In this document: in pieces, positions 52,801 through 62,098 of the stretch | How positions within the stretch are numbered: the first letter of the stretch is position 1 | How the letters are laid out: each line of letters opens with the position of its first letter | DNA from: Yponomeuta sedellus | Taxonomy: Eukaryota > Arthropoda > Insecta > Lepidoptera > Yponomeutidae | Length of the DNA: 64,000 nucleotides | Direction of reading: 5' to 3' | Assembly: GCA_934045075.1 (NCBI GenBank) | Contig: OW203740.1 | Location: 21,031,878-21,095,877 of the forward strand | Notes under the pieces: generated by a model | What the model saw: only the letters and a program-made list of their open reading frames with translations | Database searches by the model: none | Told to the model about the DNA's origin: nothing | Position numbers and translations under genes: made by a program

Positions 52801-55800
52801 GGAAAAATCCGCGCCCTTCTTCCACCAGGTATTGTAGGCCTATTCGATTCCAATTTGCCAAAGAATCCAAAGACCTTTCTGTGCAAGAAGAAGCTTATTT
52901 CAAGACTAAAATTGATAGTTTACAACCGACTTCTTTCACTCACGGTGAATATGAAATAAAAGTGCAGCATTCTTTACAATTAACCATGGTTGATGGTAAA
53001 GTGTGCAGTGCTCTGAGCGATACATCTTGTAGTAGATGTTATATTTGTGGTTCAACTCCAAAAGAGATGAATGACATTGATAAATCGCTGAGCAAAACTG
53101 CAGATAGTGGTACCTATCAATTTGGACTATCTCCTCTTCACTCGTATATCCGATTCTTCGAATATTTAATTCACGTTTCTTATAGATTAGACATAAAGAA
53201 ATGGCAGGTACGTTCTTCAGACGAAAAAGCTCTTCTTGCACAAAAAAAACAACATGTGCAGCAACAGTTTAGGCAGAAACTTGGTCTAATAGTCGACAAA
53301 CCGCGAAGTGGAGGAAGTGGCACATCTAACGACGGAAACACTGCCAGAAAGTTTTTTTCTAACTCAGCGGTTTCAGCGGAAATTACTGGATTAGATAAAA
53401 TCCTTATTGACAGATGTCATAATCTGCTGCAGTGTCTTTCGTCGGGATACAAAATTAATAACGCCACTTTTAAAGAGTATTCTCTAGAAACAGCACGTAA
53501 ACTTGTTGCTACCTATCCATGGTACAACTTGCCATCGTCTGTACATAAGGTCCTCATTCATGGGTCGGAAGTAATTGAACACGCATTATTGTCAATAGGT
53601 GAGCTTTCGGAAGAGGCCGCCGAATCTTGCAATAAATTAATCAAACTCTTCAGGCGTGACAACACGAGGAAAATGTCTCGGGTTGTCACAAACACCGACT
53701 TGATACATAGACTTCTCCTTAATTCGGATCCTTATATTTCTAGTTTAAGAAGGTTACCACAGAAGAAGAAGTCTATTCTATCAAAAGAAGTATTAAATTT
53801 GTTGTCGGTTTAGGAAAAAATGTAAAAAATAAGATAGGTATTTATGTTATTTTTTACATAACTCCTATTATGTAAATATAATATTTTTTGTCCAATTGTG
53901 TGTTTGTACTTAGATGTTAGTTAAGTATTTACTTTATTTGTAATATAAAATGTAAATAGTAAGGTTTAATAGTTATTAAGTTGCAAACCTTCTTTTAAGT
54001 GTAATAAAAATGCATAATTTTGTAAATAAAATAAGCTTTTTAAGATTATTTTGTTTTTTTTTTATTGTGTTATGGCTTAAAGTATTACAAAACACCATAA
54101 TAATAATAATCAGCTATGACAACGACAGTCATTATTATCGCGAAACCCTATGACCGCTACTCTTAGGGCGTGGAACCAGTGTGAGGCGGAGCGTGTTGTG
54201 CGATGACGTCACAGCGTAACCGGCGGCCCGTGTCGTACGGTTACAACTTGTTTTACTTCTAAATCGGAAACTAATTGACGTATCGAAGTAATTCTTTCAT
54301 TAGTATTTTTATTTTTGACAGAGAATATATGAAGTGCTAATAATAAAAAATAGTTAACATTCTTCATCGAGGGTCCTCAGAGGTACGAGAAGTACCTATG
54401 AGAAAATTAAGGAAGTTCTCGCAATCGCTCATCCGTCGGAACCTGTAGCTAGTTTTACCTAAATTTGAAATCGCTTTTCGTCACTGTATCTTCGAAGGCG
54501 GAAGAGAGTACACGGTGCATTTTAATTTATGTGCGTAACGAATGACACGAGGCCCCGGTCGGCAGGAGCGCATCCTGGAGGTGTTCCTGATCGACACGAG
54601 CGGCGCCGAGGACGTGTGCGTCAACGACGCGCTGGTGGCGGCCGGCCACGCCGACCCGCGCGCCGACTCCGCGCTCGCGGTGAGTGCGCGCCGCGCCGAC
54701 CCGCGCGCCGGCGCCGGCGTGCGCGGCCTGGCCGGCCTCGTCGGCAGCATGTGCGAGCCGGCGGGGGGCGCGGCGGGGGCCGGGGGCGGCGGCGGCAGCG
54801 GGAGCGACAGCGGCAGCTCGGTGTCGGCGTCGGCCTCGGCGCTGGTGGGCGCGCAGCCGCGGCGCATGCGCGAGTGGGACGCCGACGCGCCGCGCGCGCG
54901 CTACCTGCGCCTGCTGGCGCTGCAGCGCGCGCCGCCCGCGCCCCCGCCCCCGCCCCCGCCGGCGCCCGCGGGCGCGCTGCTGCGGCGCCGGCTGCAGCTG
55001 CACCGGCGCTGCTCGGCGCCGCCCGCCTGAGGCTCGTGACCCGGCCTCAGTAAAAGCATAATAATTAAGTTATAGTCTTAAAAGAATATAAATCTCTAAT
55101 TGTCATAGGATGACCTATTATGTACACTCGTTGAATTTTCTCCAGAATCGAATCTTTTTTTTCTGTAATTTTGACCTCCGATGCTTCTCTGCGACGATGC
55201 AGTTTTATGTGAGCTACGCCCGTCTACCCCCCGCCGTCTCGCACGGTTAGAGCATCGATACGCTCGACGGAGCAGAGTGCTTAGTGCGAGTTTTTTAACT
55301 ACTCGATCGCGTTAACGTAAACTCATATTTCTATGGATCATTGAGGAAGCGCCACCTAGCGACAAGTAGGAAATTAAAATTGCTGAGTGCGCGTTGTAAT
55401 GGTTTACGTTGAGAAGTGAACACGTTAACCAGCCAAAACACGAATAAACGCGAGTGCGAGTTGTACTGTGACAGCGTTTTGCCAGTTCGAACGGTTAACT
55501 TACTCATACTCACTACTCAATGCTCGATTAACGCGGTAGTAAAGTTATTCGATTGGATCTGTCAAACTCGCACTAAGCACTCTGGAGCTAAAACCGTGTA
55601 CCACCGTGGCACACTCTCACGAGCGTAGAGAGTTCAAATTAGAATCCTAAGCGTAGCGAGGGTTCTAGCTTAACTCTCAAGTATATGAAAGATTTCTAGC
55701 TTAACTCTCAAGTATATGAAAGATTTTTCACAAATTTTCAGCGTCTTTAAATACTATTAGTACTCGAGTAGCAGAAAACAAACTTTTTTTACCAAACAAA

Positions 55801-56864
55801 ACAAACAGAAAACAAACCAAACGAATTTTCAAAAAAACTATTGCTATCGTTTTAAAGTCTTTTGGTGGTCAGTAGACAAAGTGCAGCGGGATCGTCGCAA
55901 AAAATCGTATTAGGCGGACGCGGCATTTTATTTAGCATTGATTTGAGATAGCAGAAAGCATCTTACAGGGTAGGGCTAGGTACTCGGCGCGGACTAGCCG
56001 ATGAAAAAATAATTTCTCTCATAACGCGTCTTTGGAAAAAGTGAATAAATTTCAAGGAACATAGTAGAACATAGGAACACTAGCTGTGGTTGTAACCCGC
56101 GGTTTATTTCCTTCCCATGGAAAAACATGTTTTCCCGCAGTAAAACGTAGCCTATCAAACGCGGCGGGATCCGTGGAGCTCGCGCCGCGAGAGCGAGCCG
56201 GGGCTAAAGATTGACATTGGGGAATAATCCACCAGTGTGAATGTTTACTCGGCGGCGGGGGCGGGGGCGGCGGGGGCGCGAGGTCACAGTCGGTAGCGGG
56301 TGCGCTGTGTTGCAGAGCTCGGAGGCGCACCTGTTCCCGGCCTTCGCGGCGCTGGAGGCGGGCGCCACGCCCAACCTGGCCGACATCGAGCGCTACCTGG
56401 CGGCCGGCCTGCAGCCGCGCTACGTGCACGACTACCGGCGGCACGTGCCGCCCGACACGCCGCCCGCGCCGCCCGCGCCGCCCGCGCCGCCCGCCCCCGC
56501 GCCCGCCCCCGCCGAGCCGCGCGTGTGGCTGCCGCTGCTGGAGCTGGAGGTGTTCCGCGCGCTGGCGGCGGCGGCGGCGGCGGGGGGCGGGGGCGGCGTG
56601 GCGGCGCGCCACCTGGCCGCCAGCCTGGCGCGCGCGCCCGCCGCGCCGCCCCCCGCCGCCGCCGGCCCCGCGCTCGCCCTGCGCGCGTTGGACGCAGAGG
56701 TGCTGGCGCGGCTGTGCGAGGCGCGGGGCGGGGCGGGGGAGCTCACGGCGCTGCGCTTCCTCGACGCGCTGCTGCCCCCCGCGCCGCCGCCCGCCCCCGC
56801 CGCCCCCTCCCCCGCGCCCGGCCTCGACCCGCGCGCGCGCGAATTCCGCTCGCTCAAATACTGA
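40824..56864 (+). CDS. tej: TDRD5/tejas-type LOTUS and Tudor domain protein, 10 coding exons
   Basis: Tejas/TDRD5 proteins act in perinuclear germ granules and recruit Vasa-type helicases for piRNA processing (family knowledge). Coding exons: 40824-41012, 41266-41372, 41448-41902, 41984-42095, 43629-43890, 45679-45872, 49484-49625, 49707-49931, 54566-54679 and 56316-56864; all phases agree, about 782 aa. LOTUS 1 is at residues ~1-98 (GGLARDYRLMMGEHLPAARY, FLREKCSDCFLF). LOTUS 2 is at ~250-335 (LLDDLRLEMKVLIAEHPEGI, LARVGYSNVVSLTRAL). The Tudor domain is at ~390-520 (VYSPSHLWLLRLG, VGHYCAAPFEGDWHRALIVK, VQYVDYGTV), with the aromatic-cage residues present. Exon 5 has a 13-Ala run; exon 10 is Ala/Pro-rich. 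The start follows an upstream acceptor, TTGGTTGCAG. Intron 6 holds the giant minisatellite and intron 8 the Transib. TDRD7 is the main alternative. Confidence 0.87.
42220..42490. repeat. Probable retrotransposon tail in tejas intron 4
   Basis: TTATTTATTAAGGCACACCA, GGCTGGCGTTTGTGCCAAAT and CATCTCAGTCCATCACAAAA have the look of a truncated non-LTR 3' end, on the minus strand. No frame remains. Confidence 0.35.
42880..42960 (-). repeat. tRNA-like remnant
   Basis: On the minus strand: CGGCGGTAGCGCATTGGAAG, then GGCCTCACATTCAGTGGATC and a T-arm-like GAGTTCTAACCCC. Too degenerate to be a tRNA gene; probably a SINE remnant. Confidence 0.4.
44105..44800. other. Tejas intron 5, no gene recognised
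   Basis: A short open frame at 44485-44721 has no known motif. A GC-rich patch at 44730-44790 (CACCCACCCCGGGCGGCGCC) stands out, but I cannot assign it. Confidence 0.35.
44878..45527. repeat. Foldback element with ~82-bp inverted arms
   Basis: GTTATTCGTCATATTATCAC, then GTAGTCGCATACTACATTGG, through CCCACATTCTT (44878-44960) recurs inverted at 45446-45527. The interior (~485 bp) is AT-rich and non-coding. In tejas intron 5. Confidence 0.8.
45876..48683 (+). repeat. 27-bp minisatellite, 104 exact-length units
   Basis: The unit is AGCCCGCACCTAGCACTGCA plus TTCATAC. From 45876 to 48683 there are 2808 bp = 104 x 27, with no length change. Apart from the last unit (TTCACAC), the only variant seen is T to C (GCACTCAT), in units 4, 6, 11, 14, 19, 32, 35, 42, 45, 51, 61 and 64. 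Units 65-103 show none. Spacings of 10 and 19 units recur, pointing to block duplications. The array begins 3 nt after the GT of the exon 6 donor (45873) and fills most of tejas intron 6. Because 27 is a multiple of 3, it creates artificial 1,000-residue frames on both strands. Confidence 0.98.
48751..49010 (-). repeat. Retrotransposon 3' fragment
   Basis: Same tail as 37285-37560: GCGCAGACACTGCGGCTCAA, GTGTCCATTTCAAAATCTGG, GGACAAAAAACTCCAAACTT and TTGGCACAAAGTGTAC. Truncated, non-coding. Confidence 0.6.
50600..50780 (+). repeat. Retroelement tail, RTE-like style
   Basis: ACCCGGCGAACTTCATACCG, AGCGAAATCGGTTAAGCTGC and AACACATTCAGCGATTAATT match a phrase common at RTE-type 3' ends in moths (from memory of style, not a search). 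No ORF. Confidence 0.4.
51341..51347 (+). promoter_or_regulatory. TATA box of the Transib transposase gene
   Basis: TATAAAA lies about 160 bp upstream of the transposase ATG and about 100 bp inside the element. A start near 51370 (CAACATTCC) would be at the usual distance. Position only; not tested. Confidence 0.5.
51503..53813 (+). CDS. Transib transposase (RAG1-like), two exons
   Basis: The enzyme would cut at the element ends and insert it elsewhere; the family shares its catalytic core with RAG1. Exon 1 is only 19 nt of coding (51503-51521, MEFEVT plus a split Gly codon), ending at a GTATGT donor. Exon 2 runs 51868-53813 after TTTTGTTTTAG, giving 654 aa. Motifs: first catalytic Asp in GKWGFDGSTGHSEYKQIF (about residue 271), second Asp in CSALSDTSCSRCYICG (about 391), the GGSGTSNDGNTARKFF block (RAG1 GNFARK-like) and the catalytic Glu among SEEAAESCNKLIKLFRR (about 588-592). 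A His/Cys pattern supports zinc binding. If translation began at the later ATG (51897), the protein would be 638 aa. No stops or frameshifts. Confidence 0.92.
54680..55030 (+). CDS. Possible alternative C-terminus of the tejas-type protein (intron retention)
   Basis: The exon 9 frame stays open past its donor (54680) for 116 more codons to a TGA at 55028-55030. The stretch is as GC-rich as the neighbouring exons, and GC falls sharply right after the stop. Included strings such as MREWDADAPRARYLRLLALQ look protein-like, but Pro/Ala/Gly runs dominate and other frames are also open. It may be a retained-intron isoform or just GC-rich intron. Confidence 0.3.
   Translation: MSARRADPRAGAGVRGLAGLVGSMCEPAGGAAGAGGGGGSGSDSGSSVSASASALVGAQPRRMREWDADAPRARYLRLLALQRAPPAPPPPPPPAPAGALLRRRLQLHRRCSAPPA
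55274..55583. repeat. MITE with 20-bp TIRs and 5-bp target duplication
   Basis: AGAGTGCTTAGTGCGAGTTT opens the element and AAACTCGCACTAAGCACTCT closes it; GGAGC flanks both sides (55269-55273, 55584-55588). 310 bp, non-coding, in tejas intron 9. The superfamily is not clear. Confidence 0.75.
55590..56240. other. Tejas intron 9 remainder
   Basis: A 30-bp tandem repeat, TTCTAGCTTAACTCTCAAGT then ATATGAAAGA, occurs at about 55660-55725. Otherwise nothing recognised. Confidence 0.45.
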
Positions 56865-56879
56865 GGCTCCCGGTAGCGC

Positions 56880-57760
56880 TCACGTAAAACTGCACTGTTG
56901 CATGAGCGATTGTTAAGTTTAATGTTTTAGTCGTAAGGTATGACTGCAAACAAAGCTCTTAGACATTATAATTTTTTTTCATAAATTTCCATTGTTACAA
57001 ATCTAAGCCCTAGTTCTAAGTTGGTACATTTTGTATTTTTTTTTTATTTGTAAGTTGATACCTCATGTATACTTTGTCATGTATACTTCTATGAATGCTG
57101 TTCGCTCATTTTAATACTCAGATTGGACCAAGTATTAGTGATCCTAGGTTATTCTTAATTGTGCGCGCGGTATTATTTGCAGCAATACGTCGCTGCAAGT
57201 AACAATTGTGCGTTACTGCCGATACAAAGCATCGCACCAACGACAGAGGATACATTATGTGGATACCTGCTTGTTCTGATAACACTTCACAAGCTCATAA
57301 AAATAACGGAAGGTTATTTCGACATCTTCAACAAGAATTTGTCATAGTGAGTCTGGCAATGAACCCTACTCACGCGTAGCTTTGCATCGGCAAAACAGAA
57401 AACATTTGCGTAATACTTTCGCGATGCAGTCGCTAAAATAATGCGCGTTTACATCGCTGTAATAAGTCGCCGTGTGAGCTCCTAATATTCTTTTAACACC
57501 TTAAGCTTTGGCACTATAGTCCTAGATATTACAAAAGTCCCCAAGTCGTAGATACCAAAAATCTCTTTGACTTATCACTCCTGCATTAACTCGTGCAGGC
57601 AAGAAAAATAATGTGATACTGAAGCTGGTCCACATAACTACGGTGGTGCAGTCACTGACCCAATCTACCTCTAAGCTAGAATTTGTCATCGTACTGTGAT
57701 GTTTGATAAATAAAAATGTTGTAAGTACTCTTTACAAATTCGTTTTTTTTCCTAAAGGGA
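56880..57760. other. 3' flank of the tejas-type gene
   Basis: AT-rich. Short frames near 57159 carry no motif. A polyadenylation signal for tejas could not be fixed. Confidence 0.35.
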
Positions 57761-57766
57761 TAATGA

Positions 57767-57900
57767 AATAAAAAGGTTTTATTCAAAATAGCGCAGAAGC
57801 TGCGGCTTAATGTACGTTACTATACTAGTCAAACTAGGTGTCTATTTCTAAATCTAGATCATTTTGGAGAAAAAATGGACAAAAAAACTCGAAAGCATAA
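57767..57900 (-). repeat. Retrotransposon 3' fragment
   Basis: GCGCAGAAGCTGCGGCTTAA, GTGTCTATTTCTAAATCTAG and GAGAAAAAATGGACAAAAAA match the 37.3 and 48.8 kb copies. The segment after it (GTGCCGGCTGTCATGTACTG) matches the 6.79-kb repeat. Confidence 0.6.
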
Positions 57901-58439
57901 AAATACAGTGCCGGCTGTCATGTACTGGCAGTCGTTAATACTGAGCAACATTTATGTGCATGAGGAGCCCTACTACCTACTCATCGTCACTAATTAATTA
58001 GTGCTTAGACTTAGCGGGACGGCGTCGTTTTGTTTTATGACATGTGCACAGCACACTACTGACTGAGGCACACTAAGCTTCCTAAGCCAAATTCGATAAC
58101 GAATAGCGGTAAACAAACCAATTTAGGGTTATCACAACTCACGTTTTATAAATCTTCTATTATTTACATAGCCTTTTACATGCTATTTATTAACAATTCC
58201 TATTGCAGCATATGTCACTAGAATCACTCAAATAACATGCATAATACATTGTTATTTCGAAAAACCATTAAAAATCCGACATTAATTTTACGCGACAGCC
58301 CTACAAAAAAAGAAACATGGATGAAATTCAGGTGTAAAAAACATTTTTGGGAATGTACCTAGTTTATGCCAACAAGTGAAGTTTAGTCGTTTGTCAATAC
58401 GTGTATATGGCATATGTGTGTGACAAAATGGCACAAGGC

Positions 58440-58740
58440 AAAAATATAGAAGTGCTTAGATTGCCCCCATATCATTGTGAATTAAATCCGATAGAAAATG
58501 ATATGGGGGCAAGTAAAAGGCCATGTTGCTGCCAAAAATAAAACTTTTTAAATGGCCGAACTAAAGGTCCTGTTAGATGACGCAATAAGTAAAATAATTA
58601 CTCCAGCAGTATGGCAACGTGTTGAACACGTAATAAAAGAAGAGAAGAAAACTGCCGAATGGTGTAATGGAATGCCATTGATGAATTTAGGACACAAATT
58701 CATCCTCCTCTTCGGCCAGTGATAGTGATGATTAGTGTGA
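58440..58740 (+). pseudogene. Relic of a DDE transposase (IS630/Tc1/mariner-like)
   Basis: VLRLPPYHCELNPIEN is a classical end of a DDE_3-type catalytic core (the NPIE motif). The frame slips by one base just after it (expected IWGQVKGHVAAKNKTF is readable in the next frame), then a stop, and then MAELKVLLDDAISKI and WQRVEHVIKEEKKTAEWC continue. The N-terminal part is gone. Dead copy. Confidence 0.65.
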
Positions 58741-58749
58741 ACATTTATG

Positions 58750-59488
58750 AATAAAAATATATACAAAGAACTTTGTTTTATTGTAATATTGCAGTAGGTC
58801 CCAATCTCCTCATTTTCACAGTCCCATCCCATCCCAGTACTTACCTATTTATTAATATTATAAAGTTGAAGAGTTTGTATGTTTTTTGCTTCAACGAGCT
58901 TAATTTTATTAGAAAAATCATGCGGCATGGCTCGCGTGGATGTCTGTTACATCTGTGTGTCATATTTTTTTCAAATCTGTTAAGCCTTTCACTATAAAAT
59001 CATAATCATAAACATTTTACATTATGTAGTAGGAGGAACGATTATTGTAAAATGATTTCTAAAAAAAGTTGTTAACAAGTCGTTGCCTAGCAACGGTTTG
59101 TTTATCGCTATTCGTTTTCGAATTTGGCTTAGTGGTAGTAGTAGCAGTTGATAATATACAGTACCTACATTGATACTCCTCACAGTTTAAAAAAGTCTAA
59201 ATCTAGTATCGCTAGAAGGTACTTCCGGTGTCGTGTCGTTCACAGAACAAAGTTGCTGGGAAGTAATAACATATAATGCACCTTATAAACTGCAGGGAAC
59301 AGACTTCTCTCGGAGAGAAATAGCATATTGGGCTTTTTGTGACACGCACATAATTCTTTCTGAGGCCTAATTATGCGCACTGAATCTTACAGTAAGCCTG
59401 ACGTTTGCAGTATATTAGTCGTAGAGGGATAGTTCTACTCTATCTACGATATTAGTACTATGGAATTTGACAGCAGTCAATTCGAAAA
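58750..59488. other. AT-rich spacer, no gene recognised
   Basis: No motif-bearing ORF. GAATTTGGCTTAG near 59120 is the inverse of CTAAGCCAAATTC near 58083, so the interval may be bounded by inverted sequences about 1 kb apart. Confidence 0.35.
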
Positions 59489-60290
59489 AAAAAAACCGGT
59501 CAAGTACGAGTAGGACGCGCACCAAGGGTTTCGTAAAAATTTGTAAGGTAGGGTACAAAATATATCAATTTATTTTAATTCTTCATTGCTCCAATTACAT
59601 GAGTAAATGTACAAGGGCGTGCTTAATGCAAGAAGCATTCAAATGTAGGTAGGTATTATAAACAGTTTAGGAATCGAGTCTCGCAGTTTTTCCTGAACTT
59701 TAAGTATTTTTATTTATCATTTAATTATAAATATATGGCTTTCATACGGCAAACGTAGTGTAGGGTCGCCCTCCGACCAGGTGGGATGAGGATCTGCGAA
59801 AAACTGTGGGCAGATGCTGGATGCGGCAAGCTGAAGACAAAGCGCTATGTCTTGAGGGCTATGTCCAGCAGTGGACTACATAATATAGCCTGAAGAAGAA
59901 GAACAAGTATGGTTTTCAATTTTTTTTTCTGTACTTGTTGTATAAGACGATATTACTTGCCAAACTTCATAGTCATAGGTCAACAGCAAGTACCTACCTA
60001 GTCCATGAATTTTAATTCCCTTAAGTGTCGAAATGTAGGAACCTACGTATTTTGCGGCATCCATGCCCGTAACTTTTTTTGCGTGAACTTGGAGTTTTTT
60101 CACAACTCAAGGGACTGTAGGTAGATCCGAGTACACGGTTTTAATTTTATTAGATTTCTTTACGCGTTATCGAGATAATGGGTCTTGGCTGACAGACGGA
60201 CGGATGAGCAACAAAGTTACCTCTACGAGTATAAGGGTTTCGTTTTTACTTTTGAGGAATGGAACCCTAAATACCACCCTTTAAATCGCT
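59489..60290 (-). repeat. Lepidopteran 'GAGTAGGACGCG' repeat with nested retro fragment
   Basis: A reverse copy of the 38011-38528 family: AAACCGGTCAAGTACGAGTA at one end and TTTTGAGGAATGGAACCCTA at the other. Inside (about 59755-59900) sits GGTCGCCCTCCGACCAGGTG ... GCTATGTCCAGCAGTGGACT, a common truncated non-LTR tail, nested in it. Confidence 0.6.
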
Positions 60291-60322
60291 ACGCCCTGGA
60301 GGGCATCACGTATATATATATA

Positions 60323-60983
60323 CAGGGTGTCTCATTCAAATCGGTCAGTATGGGAAAGTCTGAAACTATACCTAAGACATACGAAGATCTGTTCTGAGGA
60401 ACCATGTCATCGATTTTGATAACAAGAAAAACTGCATTCATACATTTTAAAAAACATCTGTACTCTTTTCGGGAATCGAACCCGGTCGTTATGAAAAAAA
60501 ACTCTACACTATTTCTATTTAGATATCGATTGTGTAGGTCTTAAGCAGTAAATATCTGTATAAAACATGATGTCTAAAATGAATAAAATGCATTGTTTTC
60601 ACATACTTTAAATGACTTTAGTAGGTGCCCGAAGTGACCTCAGACTTTTTCAATACAATATTCAAAACGTTTAGGTAACGATCTTACGATTGCATTTTGT
60701 ATGAAAACTATGCATTTTACTATTCATTTTAGATATCATGTTTTATACAGACATTTAGTGCTTAAGACCTACACAATCGATATCTAAATAGAAAATAATG
60801 TAGGTTTTTTTTCTTTCAAAACAACCGGGTTCGATTCCCGAACGGAGTACAGATGTTTTTTAACATGTATGAATGCAGTTTTTCTTGTTATTAAAATCGA
60901 TGACATGGTTCCTCAGAACAGATCTTCGTATGTCTTATAGTTTCAGACTTTCCCATACTGACCGATTTGAATAAGACACCCTG
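60323..60983. repeat. 661-bp foldback MITE with ~290-bp arms and TA flanks
   Basis: CAGGGTGTCTCATTCAAATC opens the element and GATTTGAATAAGACACCCTG closes it, flanked by TA on each side within TATATATA runs, fitting a Tc1/mariner-type target. The arms match inwards for about 290 bp, leaving about 85 bp unpaired. Each arm holds a T-arm-like box (GGAATCGAACCCGG / CCGGGTTCGATTCCC). No ORF. Confidence 0.8.
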
Positions 60984-61207
60984 TATATATATTATATATA
61001 TGTAATTTAATAAAGCCCCCCTGTCTTCAACACGATTGTAATAAATAAAGTAATGAAAAATATTATAACGAAACTGGTCACATAGTTGAAACTGCTGCAA
61101 CATCATTTTATATCTCACTTCGAAGTAACAACTGACACTGTTCACGTAACGAGAAACTGGAAAGTCAGATGTTTACTGTCACTGACAAGACAATACAGTC
61201 GGGGCGG

Positions 61208-61501
61208 TCACTCGGCCAGATGCTTCTGGAACATGAGGGCGATGGAGGGGGCGGCGGCGGCGGCGGGGGGCGCGGGGCGGCGCAGGCGGTGGCGCGCGCC
61301 CGGGCGCGGCAGGGGGCGCGGCGCGGGCCGCGGGGCGGGGGACGGCTCCGGCCGCGCGTGTCCCCCCAGCCCGTCGTACTGCCCGCCCCCGCCCCCGCCC
61401 GCGCCCCCGCCGCTGCCCTCGCCCCAGCCCCGCTCGCGCGGGAAGATGCTATAGAGGCGCGGAGCCCCCCCCGCACCCCGCAGCAGCGCCATCTCTGACG
61501 G
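61208..61501 (-). CDS. Probable 3' terminal exon of an unidentified minus-strand gene
   Basis: Acceptor TGTTTGCAG (61505-61502) is followed by an open frame of 97 codons to a TGA at 61210-61208. The frame reads PSEMALLRGAGGAPRLYSIF, PRERGWGEG, a Gly-rich run, GQYDGLGGHARPEP, Pro/Arg-rich sequence and finally APSIALMFQKHLAE. GC falls sharply on both sides, as at the other exons here. Upstream exons would lie beyond 63.7 kb, outside the window, with the 61.6-63.6 kb element in the intron. No family recognised. Confidence 0.5.
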   Translation of the reverse strand, partial: PSEMALLRGAGGAPRLYSIFPRERGWGEGSGGGAGGGGGGQYDGLGGHARPEPSPAPRPAPRPLPRPGARHRLRRPAPPAAAAAPSIALMFQKHLAE

Positions 61502-62098
61502 CTGCAAACACAAAACGTGGAATCTTATCACACTTAAAGGTAGCAAGTCACAATTAAGTATAATAATAAACAAATCGCAGTAAGGAACCTAAGGCCAGTA
61601 TTACAGAAGCGTACTCAAGCGCCGATCTCTACTTAAGACTAGTTTTGAGTAAGGTTTTAATTTTAGAACGTTACTTGAGTCGAGATTCATCAAGCGCGAC
61701 TCAACTGAGTAATAGCTAATTCGAGAACGATACTTGGGTAGCAATCTCTACTTAAGTAAAGATCAAATCTGTATTTACTCAAGTGTGGTCGGAACCACGC
61801 TTGAGAGTCGATCGGCCAGTTATTATAATTTCAATTTGGAATGTTTATTGCAAAATTCGTATACCTTGATTACTATGAAGAAATAATTAATGATAGCAGC
61901 AGCCGCTTAGGCATTTAAGGGACGCTCAAGACCCCTACTGCATGGATTCTAATAAGTGTTTATGTGCAAAAACAATTACATTAATATTGGGGTGATTTCA
62001 TTGAAAAAATTTCACGCAACACTACCTACTATGATAACCAGGCAAGGACATCACAAACATGAAAGTACACAGAGACTGTGGCCCCTTGTACAAATATA

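Larger units (their letters stand above)
51240..54183 (+). mobile_element. Complete Transib DNA transposon
   Basis: A 2944-bp element in tejas intron 8. The left end is CACGGTGGTACC and the right end, read inward, CACACTGGTTCC. Both begin CAC as Transib termini and V(D)J heptamers do. It is flanked by an exact 5-bp duplication AGGCG (51235-51239 and 54184-54188), the GC-rich 5-bp size typical of Transib. Inside are a TATA box, a two-exon transposase and AATAAA signals (54003 and about 54025). GTCATAGG occurs near both ends. Nothing disrupts it, so it may be mobile or recently mobile. Its AT-rich coding sequence contrasts with the GC-rich host exons. Confidence 0.93.

Noticed and set aside
51503..53813. 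A domesticated RAG1-like host gene
   Set aside because: The frame sits inside exact target duplications and terminal repeats, so it is still a transposon; no sign of loss of its ends.
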